Assembly: GCA_963555705.1 (NCBI GenBank)
Contig: CAUVWQ010000021.1
Span: forward strand, 248,001-312,000
Direction: 5' to 3'
From: Ligustrum vulgare
Lineage: Eukaryota; Streptophyta; Magnoliopsida; Lamiales; Oleaceae
DNA length: 64,000 nt
A model generated the notes under the pieces. That model ran no database searches and was not told the origin of the DNA. It was given only the letters and a program-made list of their open reading frames with translations. The position numbers and the translations under genes were made by a program. Below, in pieces: positions 1-9,900 of the stretch; the first letter of the stretch is position 1; each line of letters opens with the position of its first letter.

Positions 1-35
1 ATAAAATCACAACTCTTGTATAATATATGATTTCT
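1..35 (+). repeat. Partial monomer tail at left edge
   Basis: These bases are the linker and start of the conserved box of the first class a monomer. The short linker ATAAAATCAC is the same one that precedes the class a monomers marked 2936, 13077 and 22120, where it follows a class h monomer. The monomer just left of the window is therefore probably class h. Confidence 0.8.
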
Positions 36-756
36 GTAACGTCCTTCAATTAGTGAGAGAAAAAGAAAAAATTCGAACCTCTTTATTTAATTTTTTTACT
101 CGAATATTAATTATTTTTTTTAAAAAAAAACTACTAAAAATCTTTAAAGGGGAAACCATTTTTTATTATTATTTTACCATCAAGCCTTTTTTGGAGCATT
201 TTACACTCGCATCTTTTTAATAATTTTCTGTTCACATAAGTTTTAATTAAAGCACATTTTTAAATATATTTGTTATTTTTATTGAAGAATTTCCAATAAA
301 AATATTTTTCATACATATAAAGTATGAACTCTTTACTTTCTCACACAAAAAATCATTTAAATAAAATTCAAAACCCTTGTATAATATAAGATTTCTGTAA
401 CGTCCTTCAATTAGTGAGAGAAAAAGAAAAAATGCGAACCTCTTTAATTAATTTTTTTTCATGAATATTAATTTTTTTTTTAAAAAATAACTACTAAAAA
501 ACTTTAAAGGGAAACATTTTTGATATTTTTATTTTACCATCAAGCCTTTTTTGGAGTATCTTAACCTCGCATCATTTCAATAATTTCCTATTCACCGTAG
601 TTTTAATTAATGCACATTTTTTAATATTTTAATTATTTTTATTTTTGTATTGCAATTCAAAATATTTTTCCTACATATAAAGTATGAACTCTTTACTTTC
701 TCACACAAAAATTCATTTAAATAAAATTAACAACTCTTGTATAATATATGATTTCT

Positions 757-1117
757 GTAACGTCCTTCAATTAGTGAGAGAAAAAGAAAAAATGCGAACC
801 TCTTTAATTAATTTTTTTCCATGAATATTAATTTTTTTTAAAAATAAGAACTACTAAAAAACTTTAAAGCGAAACATTTTTGTTATTTTTATTTTACCAT
901 CAAGCCTTTTTTGGAGTATCTTAACCTCGCATCATTTCAATAATTTCCTATTCACCGTAGTTTTAATTAATGCACATTTTTTAATATTTTAATTCTTTTT
1001 ATTTTTGTATTGCAATTATAAATATTTTTCATACATATAAAGTATGAACTCTTTCCTTTCTCACACAAAAAAATCATTTAAATGAAATTCACAACTCTTG
1101 TATAATATATGATTTCT
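757..1117 (+). repeat. Class c monomer, single copy in window
   Basis: T-type monomer with CCATGAAT, AAATAAGAAC, a private AAAGCGAAAC (others AAAGGGAAAC), TATCTTAACC, CCTATTC and the AATTCTTTTTATTTTTG / TTATAAAT tail of class i2. It is preceded by an unusual AATTAACAACTC linker. It looks like an e or b 5' part joined to an i2 tail. No other copy carries this combination. Confidence 0.75.
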
Positions 1118-1485
1118 GTAACGTCCTTCAATTAGTGAGAGAAAAAGAAAAAATTCGAACCTCTTTATTTAATTTTTTTACTTGAATATTAATTATTTTT
1201 TTTAAAAAAAAAAAAAAAACTACCAAAAAACTTTAAAGGGAAACATTTTTATTATTATTATTTTACCATCAAGCCTTTTTTGGAGTATCTTACCCTCGCA
1301 TCTTTTCAATAATTTCCTATTCACCGTAGTTTTAATTAATGCACATTTTTTAATATTTTAATTCTTTTAATTTTTATATTGCAATTATAAATATTTTTCA
1401 TACATATAAAGTATGAACTCTTTCCTTTCTCACACAAAAAATCATTTAAATAAAATTCACAACTCTTGTATAATATATGATTTCT
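1118..1485 (+). repeat. Representative class d monomer (368 bp, longest)
   Basis: R-type monomer with ACTTGAATATTAATT, a T8A16 tract (1196-1219), CTACCAAAA, GGGAAACATTTTTATT followed by further ATT triplets, TTACCCTCGCATC, CACATTTTTT and TTATAAATATTTTTC. Copies: 1118, 8004, 11262, 26462, 27190, 29364, 32623 (left) and 42407, 44939, 51459 (right, with ATTATTATTTT before the A tract). It is usually followed by e on the left and n on the right. Confidence 0.86.
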
Positions 1486-1846
1486 GTAACGTCCTTCAAT
1501 TAGTGAGAGAAAAAGAAAACATGCGAACCTCTTTAATTAATTTTTTTCCATGAATATTAATTTTTTTTTAAAAAAAAGAACTACTAAAAAACTTTAAAGG
1601 GAAACATTTTTGTTATTTTTATTTTACCATCAAGCCTTTTTTGGAGTATCTTAACCTCGCATCATTTCAATAATTTCCTATTCACCGTAGTTTTAATTAA
1701 TGCACATTTTTTAATATTTTAATTATTTTAATTTTTGTATTGCAATTCAAAATATTTTTCCTACATATAAAGTATGAACTCTTTACTTTCTCACACAAAA
1801 ATTCATTTAAATAAAATTCACAACTCTTGTATAATATATGATTTCT
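1486..1846 (+). repeat. Representative class e monomer (361 bp)
   Basis: T-type monomer with a private GAAAACATGCG (others GAAAAAATGCG), CCATGAAT, an A-rich ...AAAGAAC junction, TATCTTAACC, CCTATTC, AATTATTTTAATTTTTG and TTCCTACAT. Intact copies are at 1486, 8370, 11629, 29731 and 32989, each between d and f. Chimeras starting with the same ACATGCG lie at 26829 and 27557. Confidence 0.86.
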
Positions 1847-2212
1847 GTAACGTCCTTCAATTAGTGAGAGAAAAAGAAAAAATGCAAACTTATTTATTTA
1901 GTTTTTTTACATGAATATTAATTTTTTTTTAAAAAAAAAAAAAAAACTACTAAAAAGCTTTAAAGGGGAAACAATTTTTTATTATTATTTTACCATCAAG
2001 CCTTTTTTGGAGCATTTTACACTCGCATCTTTTTAATAATTTTCTGTTCACATAAGTTTTAATTAGTGCACATTTTTAAATATATTTGTTATTTTTATTG
2101 AAGAATTTCCAATAAAAATATTTTTCATACATATAAAGTATGAACTCTTTACTTTCTCACACAAAAAATCATTTAAATAAAATTCAAAACCCTTGTATAA
2201 TATATGATTTCT
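1847..2212 (+). repeat. Representative class f monomer (366 bp)
   Basis: S-type monomer: AATGCAAACTTATTTA, GTTTTTTTACATG, a T9A16 tract, AAAGCTTTAAAGGGG (containing AAGCTT), CAATTTTTTATT, CATTTTACACTCGC, TTAGTGCAC (containing GTGCAC) and GAAGAATTTCC. Copies are at 1847, 5107, 8731, 11990, 14523, 18137, 21032, 23566, 30092 and 33350, each followed by class g. Left domain only. The right domain has the related class m instead. Confidence 0.88.
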
Positions 2213-2571
2213 GTAACGTCCTTCAATTAGTGAGAGAAAAAGAAAAAATGCGAACCTCTTTAATTAATTTTTTTCCATGAATATTAATTTTTTTTAAAAA
2301 AAATAACTACTAAAAAACTTTAAAGGGAAACATTTTTGATATTTTTATTTTACCATCAAGCCTTTTTTGGAGTATCTTACCCTCGAATCTTTTCAATAAT
2401 TTCCTATTCACCGTAGTTTTAATTAATGCACTTTTTTTAATATTTTAATTCTTTTAATTTTTATATTGCAATTCAAAATATTTTTCATACATATAAAGTA
2501 TGAACTCCTTACTTTCTCACACAAAAATCATTTAAATAAAATTCACAACTCTTGTATAATATATGATTTCT

Positions 2572-2935
2572 GTAACGTCCTTCAATTAGTGAGAAAAAAA
2601 GAAAAAATTCGAACCTCTTTATTTAATTTTTTTACTTGAATATTAATTATTTTTTTTTAAAAAAAAAAAAACTACCAAAAAACTTTAAAGGAAATCATTT
2701 TTTTTATTATTATTTTACCATCAAGCCTTTTTTGGAGTATCTTACCCTCGCATCTTTTCAATAATTTCCTATTCACCGTAGTTTTAATTAATGCACTTTT
2801 TTTAAAATTTTAATTCTTTTAATTTTTATATTGCAATTCAAAATATTTTTCATACATATAAAGTATGAACTCTTTCCTTTCTCACACAAAAATCATTTAA
2901 ATAAAATCACAACTCTTGTATAATATATGATTTCT
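2572..2935 (+). repeat. Representative class h monomer (364 bp)
   Basis: Class h is the other commonest class. Marks it by GTGAGAAAAAAAG, TTCGAACC, ACTTGAATATTAATT, CTACCAAAA, GGAAATCA or GGAAAACA followed by a T8 run, TTACCCTCGCATC, CACTTTTTTTAAAATT and CTCTTTCCTTT. A sub-variant with AAGTTTTAT in place of AATTTTTAT occurs at marks 5831, 15247, 16692, 18861, 24290, 34074 and 43132. Copies at 25735 and 28637 share TTTTTTAGAG instead of TTTTTTGGAG, linking those two as recent duplicates. It contains a TTCGAA palindrome. Confidence 0.88.
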
Positions 2936-3296
2936 GTAACGTCCTTCAATTAGTGAGAGAAAAAGAAAAAATTCGAACCTCTTTATTTAATTTTTTTACT
3001 CGAATATTAATTATTTTTTTTAAAAAAAAACTACTAAAAATCTTTAAAGGGGAAACCATTTTTTATTATTATTTTACCATCAAGCCTTTTTTGGAGCATT
3101 TTACACTCGCATCTTTTTAATAATTTTCTGTTCACATAAGTTTTAATTAATGCACATTTTTAAATATATTTGTTATTTTTATTGAAGAATTTCCAATAAA
3201 AATATTTTTCATACATATAAAGTATGAACTCTTTACTTTCTCACACAAAAAATCATTTAAATAAAATTCAAAACCCTTGTATAATATAAGATTTCT
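2936..3296 (+). repeat. Representative class a monomer (361 bp)
   Basis: Class a joins an R-type 5' half (TTCGAACC, ACTCGAATATT, TCTTTAAAGGGG) to the S-type 3' half (CATTTTACACTCGC, CTGTTCACATAAG, GAAGAATTTCC). It looks like an old R/S recombinant. Only four copies occur, at 36, 2936, 13077 and 22120. Each follows a short ATAAAATCAC linker and is followed by class b. Class a therefore marks the start of the large left-domain blocks. Confidence 0.88.
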
Positions 3297-3656
3297 GTAA
3301 CGTCCTTCAATTAGTGAGAGAAAAAGAAAAAATGCGAACCTCTTTAATTAATTTTTTTTCATGAATATTAATTTTTTTTTAAAAAAATAACTACTAAAAA
3401 ACTTTAAAGGGAAACATTTTTGTTATTTTTATTTTACCATCAAGCCTTTATTGGAGTATCTTAACCTCGCATCATTTCAATAATTTCCTATTCACCGTAG
3501 TTTTAATTAATGCACATTTTTTAATATTTTAATTATTTTAATTTTTGTATTGCAATTCAAAATATTTTTCCTACATATAAAGTATGAACTCTTTACTTTC
3601 TCACACAAAAATTCATTTAAATAAAATTCACAACTCTTGTATAATATATGATTTCT
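3297..3656 (+). repeat. Representative class b monomer (360 bp)
   Basis: Class b is T-type with TAATATAAG just before the register mark (other classes read TAATATATG), TTTCATGAAT, a T9A7 tract ending ATAAC, GTTATTTTT, TATCTTAACCTCGCATCATTTC, AATTATTTTAATTTTTG and TTCCTACATATAAAG, which breaks one base of the terminal dyad. Copies: 3297, 4022, 4747, 13438, 14163, 20672, 22481, 23206, and an early variant at 397 with GATATTTTT. This copy has a private CCTTTATTGG in place of CCTTTTTTGG. All copies lie in the left domain. Confidence 0.87.
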
Positions 3657-4021
3657 GTAACGTCCTTCAATTAGTGAGAGAAAAAGAAAAAATGCAAACT
3701 TATTTATTTAGTTTTTTTACATGAATATTAATTTTTTTTTTAAAAAAAAAAAAAACTACTAAAAAGCTTTAAAGGGGAAACAATTTTTTATTATTATTTT
3801 TCCATCAAGCCTTTTTTGGAGCATTTTACACTCGCATATTTTTAATAATTTTCTGTTCACATAAGTTTTAATTAGTGCACATTTTTAAATATATTTGTTA
3901 TTTTTATTGAAGAATTTCCAATAAAAATATTTTTCATACATATAAAGTATGAACTCTTTACTTTCTCACACAAAAAATCATTTAAATAAAATTCAAAACC
4001 CTTGTATAATATAAGATTTCT
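3657..4021 (+). repeat. Representative class f2 monomer (365 bp)
   Basis: This is class f with two linked changes: TTTTTCCATCAAG instead of TTTTACCATCAAG, and CGCATATTTTT instead of CGCATCTTTTT. Copies are at 3657, 4382, 13798, 20307 and 22841. Every f2 copy is followed by class b, whereas every plain f copy is followed by g. This shows that b f2 is amplified as a unit. Left domain only. Confidence 0.86.
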
Positions 4022-5450
4022 GTAACGTCCTTCAATTAGTGAGAGAAAAAGAAAAAATGCGAACCTCTTTAATTAATTTTTTTTCATGAATATTAATTTT
4101 TTTTTAAAAAAATAACTACTAAAAAACTTTAAAGGGAAACATTTTTGTTATTTTTATTTTACCATCAAGCCTTTTTTGGAGTATCTTAACCTCGCATCAT
4201 TTCAATAATTTCCTATTCACCGTAGTTTTAATTAATGCACATTTTTTAATATTTTAATTATTTTAATTTTTGTATTGCAATTCAAAATATTTTTCCTACA
4301 TATAAAGTATGAACTCTTTACTTTCTCACACAAAAATTCATTTAAATAAAATTCACAACTCTTGTATAATATATGATTTCTGTAACGTCCTTCAATTAGT
4401 GAGAGAAAAAGAAAAAATGCAAACTTATTTATTTAGTTTTTTTACATGAATATTAATTTTTTTTTTAAAAAAAAAAAAAACTACTAAAAAGCTTTAAAGG
4501 GGAAACAATTTTTTATTATTATTTTTCCATCAAGCCTTTTTTGGAGCATTTTACACTCGCATATTTTTAATAATTTTCTGTTCACATAAGTTTTAATTAG
4601 TGCACATTTTTAAATATATTTGTTATTTTTATTGAAGAATTTCCAATAAAAATATTTTTCATACATATAAAGTATGAACTCTTTACTTTCTCACACAAAA
4701 AATCATTTAAATAAAATTCAAAACCCTTGTATAATATAAGATTTCTGTAACGTCCTTCAATTAGTGAGAGAAAAAGAAAAAATGCGAACCTCTTTAATTA
4801 ATTTTTTTTCATGAATATTAATTTTTTTTTAAAAAAATAACTACTAAAAAACTTTAAAGGGAAACATTTTTGTTATTTTTATTTTACCATCAAGCCTTTT
4901 TTGGAGTATCTTAACCTCGCATCATTTCAATAATTTCCTATTCACCGTAGTTTTAATTAATGCACATTTTTTAATATTTTAATTATTTTAATTTTTGTAT
5001 TGCAATTCAAAATATTTTTCCTACATATAAAGTATGAACTCTTTACTTTCTCACACAAAAATTCATTTAAATAAAATTCACAACTCTTGTATAATATATG
5101 ATTTCTGTAACGTCCTTCAATTAGTGAGAGAAAAAGAAAAAATGCAAACTTATTTATTTAGTTTTTTTACATGAATATTAATTTTTTTTTAAAAAAAAAA
5201 AAAAACTACTAAAAAGCTTTAAAGGGGAAACAATTTTTTATTATTATTTTACCATCAAGCCTTTTTTGGAGCATTTTACACTCGCATCTTTTTAATAATT
5301 TTCTGTTCACATAAGTTTTAATTAGTGCACATTTTTAAATATATTTGTTATTTTTATTGAAGAATTTCCAATAAAAATATTTTTCATACATATAAAGTAT
5401 GAACTCTTTACTTTCTCACACAAAAAATCATTTAAATAAAATTCAAAACC

Positions 5451-5494
5451 CTTGTATAATATATGATTTCTGTAACGTCCTTCAATTAGTGAGA
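5451..5494 (+). other. Conserved box 1 of the monomer (register box)
   Basis: This 44-bp segment, CTTGTATAATATATG then ATTTCTGTAACGTCC then TTCAATTAGTGAGA, is the least variable part of the repeat. Variants I saw are TAATATAAG in class b, GATATCTG at 52901-52908 and TCCTATAATT at marks 48565, 57619, 60518 and 61964. The following bases are GA, AA or CA by class. Constraint amid variable AT-rich linkers suggests a protein-binding site or a preferred pairing site for recombination. That is inference. I do not recognise a known motif. Confidence 0.75.
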
Positions 5495-5546
5495 GAAAAA
5501 GAAAAAATGCGAACCTCTTTAATTAATTTTTTTCCATGAATATTAA

Positions 5547-5562
5547 TTTTTTTTTAAAAAAA
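5547..5562 (+). other. T-run/A-run tract (T9A7), variable in every monomer
   Basis: Each monomer has a run of T directly followed by a run of A, about 75-110 bp after the register mark. The tract varies by class and copy: T8A16 at 1196-1219, T5A17 in the class k copy at 36329-36350. Tract length accounts for much of the 357-368 bp spread. Class il copies at 42048, 44580, 51100 and 63410 have a C at the T/A junction. Long homopolymers like this are also where assembly or read errors concentrate. Confidence 0.8.
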
Positions 5563-5606
5563 TAACTACTAAAAAACTTTAAAGGGAAACATTTTTGATA
5601 TTTTTA

Positions 5607-5631
5607 TTTTACCATCAAGCCTTTTTTGGAG
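5607..5631 (+). other. Conserved box 2 of the monomer
   Basis: TTTTACCATCAAGCC then TTTTTTGGAG is nearly invariant, about 139 bp after the register mark. Variants: TCCATC in f2; CCTTTATTGG at 3447-3456; TTTTTTAGAG in class h marks 25735 and 28637; and one extra T in the m monomers marked 47476, 53995, 56530 and 59429. The bases right after GGAG split the classes into the three 3' types, so this box sits at the boundary between exchangeable 5' and 3' halves. Confidence 0.72.
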
Positions 5632-5742
5632 TATCTTACCCTCGAATCTTTTCAATAATTTCCTATTCACCGTAGTTTTAATTAATGCACTTTTTTTAAT
5701 ATTTTAATTCTTTTAATTTTTATATTGCAATTCAAAATATTT

Positions 5743-5763
5743 TTCATACATATAAAGTATGAA
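5743..5763 (+). other. 7-bp inverted repeat with 7-base spacer near monomer end
   Basis: TTCATAC, spacer ATATAAA, GTATGAA form a perfect dyad, about 78 bp before the next register mark. It recurs in most monomers. It is altered in b and e (TTCCTAC arm), in the l copies marked 36617 and 39152 (TTCAAAC arm), and in j (GAAAATGAA arm). The right domain shows AGTATGAA with spacer ATATAGA, which keeps the arms. It could extrude a hairpin or bind a dimeric protein; neither is shown by sequence alone. The spacer contains a TATAAAG-like string. Confidence 0.7.
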
Positions 5764-6197
5764 CTCCTTACTTTCTCACACAAAAATCATTTAAATAAAA
5801 TTCACAACTCTTGTATAATATATGATTTCTGTAACGTCCTTCAATTAGTGAGAAAAAAAGAAAAAATTCGAACCTCTTTATTTAATTTTTTTACTTGAAT
5901 ATTAATTATTTTTTTAAAAAAAAAAAAAAAACTACCAAAAAACTTTAAAGGAAAACATTTTTTTTATTATTATTTTACCATCAAGCCTTTTTTGGAGTAT
6001 CTTACCCTCGCATCTTTTCAATAATTTCCTATTCACCGTAGTTTTAATTAATGCACTTTTTTTAAAATTTTAATTCTTTTAAGTTTTATATTGCAATTCA
6101 AAATATTTTTCATACATATAAAGTATGAACTCTTTCCTTTCTCACACAAAAAATCATTTAAATGAAATTCACAACTCTTGTATAATATATGATTTCT

Positions 6198-6554
6198 GTA
6201 ACGTCCTTCAATTAGTGAGAGAAAAAGAAAAAATGCGAACCTCTTTAATTAATTTTTTTCCCTGAATATTAATTTTTTTTTAAAAAAAGAACTACTAAAA
6301 AACTTTAAAGGGAAACATTTTTGTTATTTTTATTTTACCATCAAGCCTTTTTTGGAGTATCTTAACCTCGCATCATTTCAATAATTTCATATTCACCGTA
6401 GTTTTAATTAATGCACATTTTTTAATATTTTAATTCTTTTAATTTTTATATTGCAATTCAAAATATTTTTCATACATATAAAGTATGAACTCTTTCATTT
6501 CTCACACAAAAATCATTTAAATAAATCACAACTCTTGTATAATATATGATTTCT
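6198..6554 (+). repeat. Representative class i monomer (357 bp, shortest)
   Basis: T-type monomer with a private CCCTGAATATT, GAACTACT, GTTATTTTT, TATCTTAACC, TTTCATATTCACCG and AATTCTTTTAATTTTTAT. It ends with the short linker AAATAAATCAC, which makes it the shortest class. Copies: 6198, 9456, 15613, 17057, 19227, 24656, 30817. Each is followed by class j. This copy has a private CTCTTTCATTT. Confidence 0.86.
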
Positions 6555-6917
6555 GTAACGTCCTTCAATTAGTGAGAAAAAAAGAAAAAATTCGAACCTC
6601 TTTATTTAATTTTTTTACTTGAATATTGATTATTTTTTTTTAAAAAAAAACTACTAAAAATATTTAAAGGGGAAACATTTTTGTTATTTTTATTTTACCA
6701 TCAAGCCTTTTTTGGAGTATCTTAACCTCGCATCATTTCAATAATTTCATATTCACCGTAGTTTTAATTAATGCACATTATTTAATATTTTAATTCTTTT
6801 AATTTTTGTATTGCAATTAAAAATATTTTTCATACATATAGAAAATGAACTCTTTACTTTCTCACACAAAAAATCATTTAAATAAAATTCAAAACCCTTG
6901 TATAATATATGATTTCT
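6555..6917 (+). repeat. Representative class j monomer (363 bp)
   Basis: R-type 5' half with GAATATTGATT and AAATATTTAAAGGGG, joined to a TTAACC 3' half with TTTCATATTC, CACATTATTTAAT, TTGTATTGCAATTAAAAAT and CATATAGAAAATGAAC. The last motif destroys the terminal dyad. Copies: 6555, 9813, 15970, 17414, 19584, 25013, 27915, 31174. All eight are in the left domain and each is followed by g. A relative at 34804 has CATATAGAGTATG, restoring the dyad. Confidence 0.86.
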
Positions 6918-9900
6918 GTAACGTCCTTCAATTAGTGAGAGAAAAAGAAAAAATGCGAACCTCTTTAATTAATTTTTTTCCATGAATATTAATTTTTTTT
7001 AAAAAAAATAACTACTAAAAAACTTTAAAGGGAAACATTTTTGATATTTTTATTTTACCATCAAGCCTTTTTTGGAGTATCTTACCCTCGAATCTTTTCA
7101 ATAATTTCCTATTCACCGTAGTTTTAATTAATGCACTTTTTTTAATATTTTAATTCTTTTAATTTTTATATTGCAATTCAAAATATTTTTCATACATATA
7201 AAGTATGAACTCCTTACTTTCTCACACAAAAATCATTTAAATAAAATTCACAACTCTTGTATAATATATGATTTCTGTAACGTCCTTCAATTAGTGAGAA
7301 AAAAAGAAAAAATTCGAACCTCTTTATTTAATTTTTTTACTTGAATATTAATTATTTTTTTTAAAAAAAAAAAAAACTACCAAAAAACTTTAAAGGAAAT
7401 CATTTTTTTTATTATTATTTTACCATCAAGCCTTTTTTGGAGTATCTTACCCTCGCATCTTTTCAATAATTTCCTATTCACCGTAGTTTTAATTAATGCA
7501 CTTTTTTTAAAATTTTAATTCTTTTAATTTTTATATTGCAATTCAAAATATTTTTCATACATATAAAGTATGAACTCTTTCCTTTCTCACACAAAAAATC
7601 ATTTAAATGAAATTCACAACTCTTGTATAATATATGATTTCTGTAACGTCCTTCAATTAGTGAGAGAAAAAGAAAAAATGCGAACCTCTTTAATTAATTT
7701 TTTTCCCTGAATATTAATTTTTTTTTAAAAAAAGAACTACTAAAAAACTTTAAAGGGAAACATTTTTGTTATTTTTATTTTACCATCAAGCCTTTTTTGG
7801 AGTATCTTAACCTCGCATCATTTCAATAATTTCATATTCACCGTAGTTTTAATTAATGCACATTTTTTAATATTTTAATTCTTTTTATTTTTGTATTGCA
7901 ATTATAAATATTTTTCATACATATAAAGTATGAACTCTTTCCTTTCTCACACAAAAAAATCATTTAAATGAAATTCACAACTCTTGTATAATATATGATT
8001 TCTGTAACGTCCTTCAATTAGTGAGAGAAAAAGAAAAAATTCGAACCTCTTTATTTAATTTTTTTACTTGAATATTAATTATTTTTTTTAAAAAAAAAAA
8101 AAACTACCAAAAAACTTTAAAGGGAAACATTTTTATTATTATTATTTTACCATCAAGCCTTTTTTGGAGTATCTTACCCTCGCATCTTTTCAATAATTTC
8201 CTATTCACCGTAGTTTTAATTAATGCACATTTTTTAATATTTTAATTCTTTTAATTTTTATATTGCAATTATAAATATTTTTCATACATATAAAGTATGA
8301 ACTCTTTCCTTTCTCACACAAAAAATCATTTAAATAAAATTCACAACTCTTGTATAATATATGATTTCTGTAACGTCCTTCAATTAGTGAGAGAAAAAGA
8401 AAACATGCGAACCTCTTTAATTAATTTTTTTCCATGAATATTAATTTTTTTTTAAAAAAAAGAACTACTAAAAAACTTTAAAGGGAAACATTTTTGTTAT
8501 TTTTATTTTACCATCAAGCCTTTTTTGGAGTATCTTAACCTCGCATCATTTCAATAATTTCCTATTCACCGTAGTTTTAATTAATGCACATTTTTTAATA
8601 TTTTAATTATTTTAATTTTTGTATTGCAATTCAAAATATTTTTCCTACATATAAAGTATGAACTCTTTACTTTCTCACACAAAAATTCATTTAAATAAAA
8701 TTCACAACTCTTGTATAATATATGATTTCTGTAACGTCCTTCAATTAGTGAGAGAAAAAGAAAAAATGCAAACTTATTTATTTAGTTTTTTTACATGAAT
8801 ATTAATTTTTTTTTTTTAAAAAAAAAAAACTACTAAAAAGCTTTAAAGGGGAAACAATTTTTTATTATTATTTTACCATCAAGCCTTTTTTGGAGCATTT
8901 TACACTCGCATCTTTTTAATAATTTTCTGTTCACATAAGTTTTAATTAGTGCACATTTTTAAATATATTTGTTATTTTTATTGAAGAATTTCCAATAAAA
9001 ATATTTTTCATACATATAAAGTATGAACTCTTTACTTTCTCACACAAAAAATCATTTAAATAAAATTCAAAACCCTTGTATAATATATGATTTCTGTAAC
9101 GTCCTTCAATTAGTGAGAGAAAAAGAAAAAATGCGAACCTCTTTAATTAATTTTTTTCCATGAATATTAATTTTTTTTTAAAAAAATAACTACTAAAAAA
9201 CTTTAAAGGGAAACATTTTTGATATTTTTATTTTACCATCAAGCCTTTTTTGGAGTATCTTACCCTCGAATCTTTTCAATAATTTCCTATTCACCGTAGT
9301 TTTAATTAATGCACATTTTTTAATATTTTAATTCTTTTAATTTTTATATTGCAATTCAAAATATTTTTCATACATATAAAGTATGAACTCTTTCCTTTCT
9401 CACACAAAAAATCATTTAAATGAAATTCACAACTCTTGTATAATATATGATTTCTGTAACGTCCTTCAATTAGTGAGAGAAAAAGAAAAAATGCGAACCT
9501 CTTTAATTAATTTTTTTCCCTGAATATTAATTTTTTTTTAAAAAAAGAACTACTAAAAAACTTTAAAGGGAAACATTTTTGTTATTTTTATTTTACCATC
9601 AAGCCTTTTTTGGAGTATCTTAACCTCGCATCATTTCAATAATTTCATATTCACCGTAGTTTTAATTAATGCACATTTTTTAATATTTTAATTCTTTTAA
9701 TTTTTATATTGCAATTCAAAATATTTTTCATACATATAAAGTATGAACTCTTTCCTTTCTCACACAAAAATCATTTAAATAAATCACAACTCTTGTATAA
9801 TATATGATTTCTGTAACGTCCTTCAATTAGTGAGAAAAAAAGAAAAAATTCGAACCTCTTTATTTAATTTTTTTACTTGAATATTGATTATTTTTTTTTT

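Larger units (their letters stand above)
36..2935 (+). repeat. Left block 1: a b c d e f g h (8 monomers)
   Basis: Register marks 36, 397, 757, 1118, 1486, 1847, 2213, 2572. The block is 2,900 bp and ends where class a recurs at 2936. The run d e f g h matches the tail order of 11262-13076 and 32623-34440. The first a b pair is followed here by the unusual c monomer, not by f2 as in the other three a blocks. Confidence 0.85.
3297..5471 (+). repeat. Triplicated 725-bp dimer (b f2, b f2, b f)
   Basis: Three successive dimers start at 3297, 4022 and 4747, each exactly 725 bp long. The first two end in f2 and the third in plain f, which connects to g. The sibling blocks at 13438 and 22481 have only two dimers (b f2, b f). 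One dimer was gained here or lost there, as expected from unequal crossover in dimer register. Confidence 0.87.
5472..5830 (+). repeat. Representative class g monomer (359 bp)
   Basis: Class g is one of the two commonest classes. In order it has GTAACGTCC, GAGAGAAAAAG, TGCGAACC, CCATGAATATTAAT, a T9A7 tract, CTTTAAAG, GATATTTTT, ACCATCAAGCC, TATCTTACCCTCGAATC (CGAATC is private to g), CCTATTCACCG, CACTTTTTTTAATATT, TTCAAAAT, the TTCATAC/GTATGAA dyad and usually CTCCTTACTTT. It is nearly always followed by class h. Marks: 2213, 5472, 6918, 9096, 10176, 12354, 14888, 16333, 17777, 18502, 19947, 21397, 23931, 25376, 28278, 30457, 31537, 33715, 35167, 37702, 41324, 43496, 43856, 47841, 50376, 59794, 61240, 62686. 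From 41324 on, most have TTTCATGAAT instead of CCATGAAT. Confidence 0.9.
2936..6917 (+). repeat. Left block 2: a (b f2)(b f2)(b f) g h i j
   Basis: Register marks 2936, 3297, 3657, 4022, 4382, 4747, 5107, 5472, 5831, 6198, 6555. The block is 3,982 bp. It matches the order at 13077-16332 and 22120-25375 except for one extra b f2 dimer (726 bp longer). Confidence 0.85.
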
